In this document: in pieces, positions 8,733 to 15,710 of the stretch
How the letters are laid out: each line of letters starts with the position of its first letter
Position numbering within the stretch: the stretch's first letter is position 1
Position numbers and translations under genes: made by a program
Notes under the pieces: generated by a model
Databases searched by the model: none
What the model was told of the DNA's origin: nothing
What the model saw: the letters and a program-made list of their open reading frames with translations, nothing else
DNA from: Opitutales bacterium UBA7389
GTDB taxonomy: Bacteria; Verrucomicrobiota; Verrucomicrobiia; Opitutales; Opitutaceae
DNA: 27,096 bases
Reading direction: 5' to 3'
Assembly: GCA_002474325.1 (NCBI GenBank)
Contig: DKNL01000213.1
Span: 10,837 to 37,932, forward strand

Positions 8733-8773
8733 CACAGCCTTTGAGGCTGTGTTGAAACAGGCAGGATGCCTGC
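8733..8773. repeat. hairpin plus GCAGGATGCCTGC palindrome after the sulfatase
   Basis: Immediately after the sulfatase stop, CACAGCC (8733-8739) and GGCTGTG (8745-8751) form a perfect 7-bp stem with a 5-base loop. Nine bases later comes the palindrome GCAGG-ATG-CCTGC (8761-8773). The 12-base core GCAGGATGCCTG recurs at 14371-14382 in another intergenic gap. There is no T-run, so this is not a standard intrinsic terminator; a dispersed REP-like repeat is more likely. Confidence 0.6.
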
Positions 8774-8906
8774 ACTAACCTTCGATTTCATCACCGTCTC
8801 GCATTCGCGTGACGAGGAGTCACCGCGGTTGCGGGGCCATTAAGGATCCAGCGGCACTGGAATTAAGGTTTTCAAATAAGGTTGCCAAGCCCTAAGTGGC
8901 GATCCC

Positions 8907-8948
8907 GCACTCGCAGGAGAGTGGGGACAATTTTGCGTTTGTCCAAAA
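8907..8948. repeat. short dispersed intergenic repeat (GCACTCGCAGG ... TTGTCCAAAA)
   Basis: GCACTCGCAGG occurs at 8907-8917 and again at 11474-11484. Each copy is followed by an AAAATTGTCC box (reverse orientation at 8925-8934, forward at 11488-11497) and by TTGTCCAAAA (8939-8948 and 11492-11501). A weak sigma70-like pair, TTGTCC (8939-8944) and TTAAAT (8963-8968, 18-bp spacer), overlaps the end of this block ahead of the cytochrome gene, but this promoter reading is only tentative. Confidence 0.35.
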
Positions 8949-9019
8949 GCGTTTGAAATAGGTTAAATAAGCAGTAGCGATTTTATTGTTCTTATCTGCA
9001 CGCTCCACGAATTGAATCC

Positions 9020-11473
9020 ATGCTTCCAAGCTACCGAAATTCGCTCTTAATTTGCTCGGCTTTAACAGCTGGGTATTTTAGTTCGTTCGTCCACGCGAGC
9101 GCCGAAAGGTTTGCCTACGAAGAAAGCGTAGGACTGCTTTTCGAAAAGTACTGCTACTCTTGTCACGGACCAGATGAGCAGGAAAATGGTTTACGGGTGG
9201 ATACTTTGGATCGGGATTTCGTAAACGGCCGCGATGGCGAGACCTGGCATGATATGCACGATGTGCTAATTCTTGGGGACATGCCTCCTGAAGAGGATGA
9301 CCAGCCATCAAATCGGGAGCGACAGTTGATGATCGATTGGATTACGGCCGAGTTGGAGCATGCCACAGCGGTCAAACGAGCGACCGGAGGCCGTGGTGTC
9401 ATTCGTCGATTGACGCGATACGAGTACAATAACACCTTAACAGACTTGCTTGGCATAGAACTGGACTATTCCAACGACTTGCCTCCAGAGACGGCTCCTC
9501 GTGGCGGTTTCCAGAACGACGGCTCTATCATGGGAATGTCTGGGATGCAGCTGGAGTACTACCTCAAGGCAGCTCGCATGGGATTGGATGTAGCGTTAGT
9601 CGATGGTTCGCAACCCAAGCAATTTTATCACTATGGTACTTGCAATGTCGACCGAAGGGCCGACCGCCAGCCGGAAAAAACGCATACTAATAAGATACAG
9701 CCGGGCAATGCCTTCATGACTCGAATGATGGAGTACCCGGCGACGGGGCCTGTGACCATTCGCGTTAAAGCTCATGCTGTGATGCCGGATGGCAAAGGGC
9801 CGCCTCGCATGCGCGTTCGTTTGGGGATACGTGCGGACACCTACATTCCCGGCGGGCAAATCGGTACCGATATCGATATTTTGGCTACGGAGGAGTCTCC
9901 TGTGGTTTACGAATTCAAGGGGCAGCTCGATCGATTCGAAAAGGTGCTGGCGACTCCCTCCAATTTCCCTGGCCTGATGATCACGGTACATAACGTTTAC
10001 GACGACGGGTCCGATAAAATCAATATATTGGATCTCAGACTCAATGAGCAGGAGCGACAGCTAAACAATCCCGATCCCTGCCAGCCATGGATCGTCGTGG
10101 AATCCGTTGAATTCGTCGCCCCAGACTACGCGGTTTGGCCACCCGAGCATCACACGCGAATCCTGTTCAAGGGCTTAGAGGTCCCTGCGGATGAGTCCGC
10201 TTATGCCGAAGATGTCCTGGGTCGCTTTCTTCGAAGGGCCTATCGTCGTCCAGCCACGGTTGAAGAAATCCAAGAGCCCTTGAAGTTCTTCAATGAGATA
10301 CGGGGCGAGTACGACTCTTTCACAGGTGCGATCAAAGCGGCTTTGGCGATGGCCCTGATTTCCCCTCAGTTTCTCTACTTGGTTGAACCGAGTGACGAGA
10401 ATCTGGGCGCTCGCAAGTTGACCGATTTCGAAGTCGCCTCTCGGCTATCCTACTTCCTTTGGAGCACGATGCCCGATGAGGAGCTGCTTCAAATCGCGGA
10501 AAAGGGCCGCCTTCTTAAAGGTCGAAACCTTGCCAAGCAGCTCCAAAGAATGCTCGAGGATCCGAAATCAAATCGCTTCGTTCAGCGGTTCACGGAGCAA
10601 TGGCTCGATTTGGGCGCCTTGGATCGCGTGGCGATCAATCCCCAGTTTTATCCAAACTTCAATGAACGGGCGATACCGGATATGCGACGGGAAACGGAGG
10701 CATTCTTCGCTGAGATACTGCGAAATGATCTATCCGCTCTGAATTTCCTGGATTCGGACTTTTCCATGTTGAACGAGCGACTGGCCAAACACTACGGGAT
10801 CAGCGGTGTGGTAGGGACCTCGATGCAGCGGACCCCATTGCCCTCTGATTCGAAAAGGGGTGGTCTGATCACTCAAGGAAGCATGCTGGTCGGCAACTCA
10901 ACTGGCGAAGATTCCCATCCGATCGACAGAGCTGTTTGGATAATGGAGCGGATCTTGGATGACCCGCCGCCACCGCCTCCGGCCATGGTGCCCGACCTTG
11001 ACCCCGAAGCACCGGGATTTGCCGAAATGCCCTTGAAGGAGCAGCTAGCCGTTCACCGCCAACAGGAGAGCTGCAATAATTGCCACAAGAAGATCGATCC
11101 CTGGGGAATTCCCTTGGAGGAGTTTGACGCGATCGGTCTCTATCGAACGAAGTCTATGCGGTTGATGTCTAAGGATAAAGGAGGGGCTCGGACGGAGGAG
11201 TTTCATGCCCCGGTAGAGGTTTCCGATGTGATGCCTGACGGAGCGGAAATAAATGGGGCCCAATCCCTTAAAGATTATTTGCTGGAAACCAGGCGAAGCG
11301 ATTTCGCCCGGGCTATGGTGGTGAAGCTGGCATCCTATGGACTGGGGCGAACACTTGAGTTTTCTGATGAACCGACTATAGAGGAGTTAACGACTCAATT
11401 TGAGAAACGGGATTATCGACTGGATAAACTAATAGAATCCATTGTACTGTCCGAATTGTTTCTTACCCGATAA
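9020..11473 (+). CDS. exported DUF1587/1595/1592/1588/1585 cytochrome c protein
   Basis: The 817-residue protein has a signal peptide (residues 1-28). A cytochrome c-like segment carries haem motif C45-Y-S-C48-H49. The domain order typical of the large planctomycete/verrucomicrobial cytochromes follows: DUF1587 (RRLTRYEYNNTLTDLLG, about 129-195), DUF1595 (RFLRRAYRRPATVEE, about 396-455), DUF1592 (LTDFEVASRLSYFLWSTMPD, about 465-590), DUF1588 (about 611-707, with DDPPPPPPAMVPDL and a second CxxCH, C685-N-N-C688-H689) and DUF1585 (about 750-817, ASYGLGRTLEFSDEP). It is probably a periplasmic oxidoreductase or electron carrier; its substrate is unknown. Such genes are nearly always followed by a DUF1552 gene, as here. 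The ATG at 9020 has no obvious Shine-Dalgarno sequence. Confidence 0.92.
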   Translation: MLPSYRNSLLICSALTAGYFSSFVHASAERFAYEESVGLLFEKYCYSCHGPDEQENGLRVDTLDRDFVNGRDGETWHDMHDVLILGDMPPEEDDQPSNRERQLMIDWITAELEHATAVKRATGGRGVIRRLTRYEYNNTLTDLLGIELDYSNDLPPETAPRGGFQNDGSIMGMSGMQLEYYLKAARMGLDVALVDGSQPKQFYHYGTCNVDRRADRQPEKTHTNKIQPGNAFMTRMMEYPATGPVTIRVKAHAVMPDGKGPPRMRVRLGIRADTYIPGGQIGTDIDILATEESPVVYEFKGQLDRFEKVLATPSNFPGLMITVHNVYDDGSDKINILDLRLNEQERQLNNPDPCQPWIVVESVEFVAPDYAVWPPEHHTRILFKGLEVPADESAYAEDVLGRFLRRAYRRPATVEEIQEPLKFFNEIRGEYDSFTGAIKAALAMALISPQFLYLVEPSDENLGARKLTDFEVASRLSYFLWSTMPDEELLQIAEKGRLLKGRNLAKQLQRMLEDPKSNRFVQRFTEQWLDLGALDRVAINPQFYPNFNERAIPDMRRETEAFFAEILRNDLSALNFLDSDFSMLNERLAKHYGISGVVGTSMQRTPLPSDSKRGGLITQGSMLVGNSTGEDSHPIDRAVWIMERILDDPPPPPPAMVPDLDPEAPGFAEMPLKEQLAVHRQQESCNNCHKKIDPWGIPLEEFDAIGLYRTKSMRLMSKDKGGARTEEFHAPVEVSDVMPDGAEINGAQSLKDYLLETRRSDFARAMVVKLASYGLGRTLEFSDEPTIEELTTQFEKRDYRLDKLIESIVLSELFLTR

Positions 11474-11528
11474 GCACTCGCAGGGAGAAAATTGTCCAAA
11501 AAATTGAATTCAAACCAAACAGAGATCT

Positions 11529-11586
11529 GTAGGAGCGGCTTTACGCCGCGATGAAATGCGAGATCGCGGAATAAAGCCGATCCTAC
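11529..11586. repeat. 58-nt REP-like imperfect inverted repeat
   Basis: Arms 11529-11552 and 11563-11586 are each 24 nt and match at 21 of 24 positions when one is reverse-complemented, with a 10-nt loop. The left arm begins GTAGGAGCGGCTTTACGCCG, which resembles REP-type palindromes of other bacteria. It lies between the DUF1592-type gene and its DUF1552 partner. It could be a RAYT-mobilised element or an mRNA hairpin that adjusts expression between the two genes. Confidence 0.75.
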
Positions 11587-11634
11587 GACTATATTGAATA
11601 AAACCGAGGCGAACTAATAATTTAGATTAAGCAT

Positions 11635-11640
11635 AGGAGG
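11635..11640 (+). promoter_or_regulatory. ribosome binding site of the DUF1552 gene
   Basis: AGGAGG lies 8 bases before the ATG at 11649 and sets the start just ahead of the Tat signal. Confidence 0.65.
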
Positions 11641-11648
11641 ACGCTCAA

Positions 11649-12995
11649 ATGGCAGACAAATCATGGCATATGGATCGTAGGACTTTTCTCAAGGGGACGG
11701 GGGTCGCTCTTGGGCTGCCGTTCCTGGATTGCATGCGTTCTCCCGCTCACGCGGCTAAAAGCTCGGCCTTGGCCATGCCCAAGCGGATGTGTGCCATCCA
11801 CTTTCCCTATGGAGCTAGTGTACCGTCGGAAGACCATGAAGATCGTGATTGGGGATGGTTTCCGGTGCGAGAAGGAGACAACTTCCGTTATACCAGGGTG
11901 CTGAAATCCTTGGAGCCGTTGCGTGATCACACCACGGTGATCGGCGGACTTTCTCATCCTACTGGACGCAAGATAGGTGGTCACGACACGGGAGACATTT
12001 TCCTCACTGGGGCCGACTTTAGCGGAGCCAATTTCAAGAACACTATTTCGTTCGACCAGGTAGCAGCGGCGAAGGTCGGGGACAATACTCGTTTTGCCTC
12101 ACTGGCCCTTTCCAGTGATGGGGGCATTGGTATGCCGACCCGATCGAAGACTCTTTCCTTTACAGCATCGGGCCAGCCGATCCCAGGCCTTGATAAGCCG
12201 CAATTGATTTTCGATCGCCTTTTTGGTGTTGATGGAGGCACTTTGGCCGAGCAGCGGCGGCGCCTGGAAACCGAGTCCAGTTTGCTGGATCGCGTTATGG
12301 ATCAATCGAGATCACTTCGGAATCGATTGGGTAAGAGCGATCAGGAAAAATACGACGAATATCTTTCCTCTGTTCGCGATATTGAGCAGCGCGTGGCTCG
12401 GAGTCAGCAATGGCTAGACATACCCAAGCCAGACGTCGATGCCTCCGAACTCAACCTCGAGGTAACTCAAGAAGCGCCTCTCGAATACATGGAAACCATG
12501 TACGATTTGATGTACCTGGCTCTCCGGACGGATTCGACGCGCGTGATCACTTATATGCTGGGAGCCATGAATGGCAGTACTTCCAATCAATTCTCTAAGG
12601 CTTTGGGGCTCGGCACGCAGCACGAATTAGCACACGGAGCTGGCAAGCCAGGCGGATTCATACGTCAGGGCAAATGGAATGTTTGTTTGGCAGAGAACCT
12701 GGCTCGTTTTCTGCAGAAAATGGCGGATACCCCTGAAGGGGACGGAAGCCTTTTAGACAACACCATGGTGCTGATGGGCACTTCCAATAGCCGCACCCAT
12801 AATAACCACAACTATCCGCTGATTTTCGCAGGAGGCAACAATATGGGCTTCAAGCACAATCAGTACCTGACCTACGAAAAGAATGGCGAAGACATGCCTA
12901 TGTCAGACCTGCTCTTTACGATGCTAAATCGTATGGGAATATCCAATGCTGGTTTCTCGGATAGTGTGGGCGATCTATCAGAGCTGTATGGGTGA
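11649..12995 (+). CDS. Tat-exported DUF1552 family protein
   Basis: The 448-residue protein begins with a twin-arginine signal: R10-R11-T-F-L-K-G followed by a short hydrophobic stretch GVALGLPFL and an AHA cleavage-like site near residue 35. This implies folding, perhaps with a cofactor, before export. The body has DUF1552 characteristics (PKRMCAIHFPYGASVPSE, GGHDTGDIFLTGADF, TRVITYMLGAMNG, HELAHGAGKPGG, MGTSNSRTHNNHNYPLIFAG). The domain is an alkaline-phosphatase-superfamily-like fold of unassigned activity. It is consistently the partner of the DUF1587-1585 cytochromes and probably works with the gene at 9020. Start is supported by AGGAGG. The two are separated by 175 bp holding a large hairpin. 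Confidence 0.9.
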   Translation: MADKSWHMDRRTFLKGTGVALGLPFLDCMRSPAHAAKSSALAMPKRMCAIHFPYGASVPSEDHEDRDWGWFPVREGDNFRYTRVLKSLEPLRDHTTVIGGLSHPTGRKIGGHDTGDIFLTGADFSGANFKNTISFDQVAAAKVGDNTRFASLALSSDGGIGMPTRSKTLSFTASGQPIPGLDKPQLIFDRLFGVDGGTLAEQRRRLETESSLLDRVMDQSRSLRNRLGKSDQEKYDEYLSSVRDIEQRVARSQQWLDIPKPDVDASELNLEVTQEAPLEYMETMYDLMYLALRTDSTRVITYMLGAMNGSTSNQFSKALGLGTQHELAHGAGKPGGFIRQGKWNVCLAENLARFLQKMADTPEGDGSLLDNTMVLMGTSNSRTHNNHNYPLIFAGGNNMGFKHNQYLTYEKNGEDMPMSDLLFTMLNRMGISNAGFSDSVGDLSELYG

Positions 12996-13007
12996 GAGTG
13001 ATTTTGG

Positions 13008-13074
13008 GTAGCGGGCGATCTCCGAAGGCCCATCCAAGGATTAAGGTGATGGTCGCTCGGAGATAGACCGCTAC
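13008..13074. repeat. 67-nt REP-like imperfect inverted repeat, same family as 15589-15619
   Basis: Arms 13008-13034 and 13048-13074 are each 27 nt and match at 22 of 27 positions, with a 13-nt loop. The left arm contains GTAGCGGGCGATCTCCGA, which matches GTAACGGGCGATCTCCGA at 15590-15607 with one difference. It fills most of the gap between the DUF1552 gene and the next esterase. Confidence 0.75.
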
Positions 13075-13088
13075 TTCCCAAATTCCCA

Positions 13089-14294
13089 ATGACGAATTTG
13101 TACTCAAAATTACCGTTTTCTATCCTCATTTTTCTCCTTTCCGCGGGAACGATCCTAACCGGTAAGCCGCCTGTGGCGCTGGAGAACGCTATCGATGAGG
13201 AACAGCTCCGCCGGGGCCACCATTGGACTCCTGATGAGGCCAACTTGATGATGAAAGAGTTCGCATCTCAATGGAGTGACAAGAAATCTTGGGAAAAGCG
13301 GGCCGAGGGTATCCGACAAGGAATATTGGAAGGGCTTTTTTGGGATCGAATGCCCGATTTCGAGGGCGACTTCGAACCCATTATCCACAGCCGACGGGAA
13401 ATGGATGGCTATTTCGTGGAGAATATAGCCATCAAAAGCTTTCCGGGATTCTACATTACTGGGAATCTCTATTCCCCCGCCAACCCGAGAGAAAGGAATC
13501 CCGCCATCTTATCCCCGCACGGCCATGCCTCGAATAAGCGACTCACCGAGGATGTGCAGAAACGCTGCGCGGTATTCGCCAGAATGGGGGCCATCGCTTT
13601 CGCCTACGATATGGTTGGCTACGCGGAATCTACGCAAACGACCCATAGGATGCCGATCGCAGCTCTCCTGCAGACTTGGAATAGTAAACGCGTTCTAGAA
13701 TATTTACTGTCTCGCCCGGATGTGGATCCGAATCGGATCGGTATGACTGGCGGATCTGGCGGGGGGACGCAGACATTCGTGCTTACGGCGATCGACGATC
13801 GTATCAAAGTATCCGCTCCGGTGGTACAGGTTTCCGCCCACTTTTTCGGCGGTTGCGTCTGTGAGAGCGGAATGCCGATCCATCAGAGCGAGAAGCATGA
13901 GACTAACAATGTGGAACTCGCGGCTATGGCGGCTCCTCGTCCTTTATTGCTGGTTTCCAACGGAGCGGATTGGACGCGAAACACTCCTCGTATCGAGTAT
14001 CCATACGTTAAGAGCGTATATGCCCTGTATGATGCCGAACATAAAGCGGAGCATGTCCACTTGTTTGGCGAGGGACACGATTATGGTTATTCAAAACGTT
14101 CCGCTGTGTATCCGTTCTTCGCTCACCATTTAGGCCTACGATACAAGCGAATCCCTTACGATAACGGTTTTGACGAAAGTTTCGTTACCATACTTTCGCC
14201 CGATGAGCTTTATGTTTTCAATGATTCCCATCCACGACCTGCGAACGCCTTGCACGGAGATAAGGCGGTAATGGCGGCTCTGGGGTTCGAGTGA
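13089..14294 (+). CDS. secreted alpha/beta hydrolase, acetylxylan-esterase-like
   Basis: This 401-residue exported protein has a signal peptide (about residues 1-25). The catalytic residues are visible: oxyanion region SPHGHA (142-147), nucleophile elbow TGGSGGG with S223, acid candidate D294 in SNGADW, and H330 in GEGHDY. The sequence AYDMVGYAES and the QTW...RVLEYLLSRPDVDPNRIGMTG stretch are typical of secreted carbohydrate esterases of the acetylxylan esterase/Abhydrolase_7 type in PVC and Bacteroidota genomes. It is not clearly a glucuronoyl esterase because the GCSRxG elbow is absent. The likely job is removal of acetyl or other acyl groups from a polysaccharide. The ATG at 13089 has no Shine-Dalgarno sequence; a hairpin repeat lies just upstream. 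Confidence 0.82.
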   Translation: MTNLYSKLPFSILIFLLSAGTILTGKPPVALENAIDEEQLRRGHHWTPDEANLMMKEFASQWSDKKSWEKRAEGIRQGILEGLFWDRMPDFEGDFEPIIHSRREMDGYFVENIAIKSFPGFYITGNLYSPANPRERNPAILSPHGHASNKRLTEDVQKRCAVFARMGAIAFAYDMVGYAESTQTTHRMPIAALLQTWNSKRVLEYLLSRPDVDPNRIGMTGGSGGGTQTFVLTAIDDRIKVSAPVVQVSAHFFGGCVCESGMPIHQSEKHETNNVELAAMAAPRPLLLVSNGADWTRNTPRIEYPYVKSVYALYDAEHKAEHVHLFGEGHDYGYSKRSAVYPFFAHHLGLRYKRIPYDNGFDESFVTILSPDELYVFNDSHPRPANALHGDKAVMAALGFE

Positions 14295-14370
14295 GGTATC
14301 TACGGTAGCGCAGGCTTCTAATTGTACCGGTCATAGCTCGAAGAGCGACGACTGGACGGTTTACAAAGAG

Positions 14371-14382
14371 GCAGGATGCCTG
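14371..14382. repeat. GCAGGATGCCTG palindromic repeat core
   Basis: This is the same 12-base core as at 8761-8772, again in an intergenic gap. The flanks differ from those of the first copy after a few bases. Confidence 0.5.
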
Positions 14383-14471
14383 TTCTACTCTTCGCGCGCT
14401 TAAGTTACGTGTCGCTGATTTTGGTTGTTGGTTGGGCCGATTGTCTCAAATCGGCAGAAGTGGGTGAGTTC

Positions 14472-14493
14472 GGCTGCTTAAGGACAAGCAGCC
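14472..14493. repeat. perfect 8-bp stem hairpin
   Basis: GGCTGCTT (14472-14479) and AAGCAGCC (14486-14493) pair perfectly around a 6-base loop. There is no T-tract, so it is not a canonical terminator. Confidence 0.55.
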
Positions 14494-14602
14494 CTACTAT
14501 TGGCTTGAAGGAGGTGGCAGTAGATCTGCCTGCTCCAATGTGTCAGACTACATGCTGCCCGCGATTGACATTGATAGGATCGATTATTGACTCTCAAGTG
14601 GT

Positions 14603-15559
14603 ATGACTTGCATATCGTCGATTTCCCTCTCTTTACTCGCGCTTCTTTCGGCGACCGGCCTGACTGCCGATCTGGTGACGATTGAAAACAGTTGGCTTCG
14701 CGTTTCCGTAGACCCCTTAGGAGCCGAGTTGCAGAGTATACGTCATATAAATACCGATACGGAGTATCTTTGGCAGGGCGATCCCGATTATTGGGAAAAT
14801 CGAGCTCCAGTGATGTTTCCCGTGAACGTTCGCTTCAAGGACAACCAGTTTTCCTATAGAGGTAAAAGGTATGAGATGCCCCGAATGGGGTTGGCAGTAA
14901 TTTCCGAGTTCGAGACCTTTCTCTCGGAAGATGGCGAAGCGGTTACGCTCAGTCTTGCGGCTAACGAAATGACTCGAGCGCATTATCCTTTCGAATTTGT
15001 ATTCGACGTTACCTATCGCCTGAAGGGCAACCGGCTTGTCAATGAATACCGGGTGTCCAACAACGGCTCCGAAACGCTGTATTTCGCGATGGGTGGGCAC
15101 CCAGGTTTTCGGACACCTTTTAACAAAGGCCGTTCACGGGGAGACTACGAAATCTCCTTTTCCAAGCGACTGAATCTGGATCGCGTAGAGATCAATGACA
15201 GCCTCATACAGACCTCGAGAGTTCCCTTTCTGCGGGACGAACGGAAATTCACTTTGGACGATCCTAGGATTCCAAGCGGCGGCATGTTTCAGGAGGACAT
15301 GCCTGCTCGTAAGATTGGCGTTGGACTAGAGGACATGTTGCCGTATGTAACAGTCGACCTTGGCGACTTTCCCAACGTCAATATCTGGACTCCTCCTGGA
15401 ATGCCATTCGTGTGTATTGAGCCCATGGTAGCCCACCACGATATCCAGGACTCCCCGCTGGCTATCGATAAGAAGCCGTTTTTGATTCCAGTGAAGGCGG
15501 GAGAGGCGAAAACCTATGCGTTCTCGATCATCGTAACCCACAATGGCGATTTGGATTAA
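14603..15559 (+). CDS. exported aldose 1-epimerase (mutarotase)-like protein
   Basis: The 318-residue product begins with a signal peptide (MTCISSISLSLLALLSATGLTA) and continues as a galactose-mutarotase-fold protein related to the LacX/aldose-1-epimerase group. Visible features are VSVDPLGAELQSI (35-47), EYLWQGDPDYW (54-64), H127 in AHYPFEF, H166 in GGHPGF and E273 in CIEPM. In aldose 1-epimerases two histidines and a glutamate act as acid and base on the sugar ring. It should interconvert alpha and beta anomers of a free sugar or bind a related one. Export is unusual because most characterised mutarotases are cytoplasmic; here it could prepare a sugar anomer for the adjacent ABC importer. 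The start is inferred from the signal peptide; no Shine-Dalgarno sequence is visible. Confidence 0.82.
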   Translation: MTCISSISLSLLALLSATGLTADLVTIENSWLRVSVDPLGAELQSIRHINTDTEYLWQGDPDYWENRAPVMFPVNVRFKDNQFSYRGKRYEMPRMGLAVISEFETFLSEDGEAVTLSLAANEMTRAHYPFEFVFDVTYRLKGNRLVNEYRVSNNGSETLYFAMGGHPGFRTPFNKGRSRGDYEISFSKRLNLDRVEINDSLIQTSRVPFLRDERKFTLDDPRIPSGGMFQEDMPARKIGVGLEDMLPYVTVDLGDFPNVNIWTPPGMPFVCIEPMVAHHDIQDSPLAIDKKPFLIPVKAGEAKTYAFSIIVTHNGDLD

Positions 15560-15588
15560 GAAGCCGGTCCTGGATGGTCGGTGATTCT

Positions 15589-15619
15589 GGTAACGGGCGA
15601 TCTCCGATCGCCCACTACC
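15589..15619. repeat. 31-nt REP-like palindrome
   Basis: GGTAACGGGCGATC (15589-15602) and GATCGCCCACTACC (15606-15619) pair at 12 of 14 positions around TCC. It shares an 18-base block, one mismatch, with the left arm of the larger element at 13008. It lies between the epimerase-like gene and the ABC operon. Confidence 0.7.
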
Positions 15620-15710
15620 CTAATCTTTCAGATCAAAGCCTATGCTTGCCAGGCCATCGAGGATCGTTGATACAACCAACTCAACGAATTCGTTTTTCTC
15701 CGCCTTAAAG

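Larger units (their letters stand above)
14295..14602. other. 308-bp gap with repeats, no convincing gene
   Basis: The gap holds a GCAGGATGCCTG palindrome core (14371-14382) and a hairpin (14472-14493). A 76-codon frame (14376-14606) begins at the ATG inside the palindrome and ends in an ATGA overlap with the epimerase-like gene, but it has no family similarity that I recognise. No clear promoter is visible. The gap may be an accumulation site for dispersed repeats or the remnant of a lost gene. Confidence 0.5.

Noticed and set aside
8733..8773. Intrinsic terminator after the sulfatase
   Set aside because: The stem is short and there is no T-run after it, so a REP-like repeat explains it better.
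14376..14606. 76-codon plus-strand frame with a hydrophobic start and ATGA overlap to the epimerase-like gene
   Set aside because: It starts within the GCAGGATGCCTG repeat, runs through a hairpin, has no ribosome site and resembles no family I know. It is kept only as part of the gap description.
8733..15710. Insertion sequence, transposase, tRNA or CRISPR in the repeat-bearing gaps
   Set aside because: The gaps are short, no transposase-like frame or target duplication is visible, no cloverleaf is apparent, and repeats are not regularly spaced.
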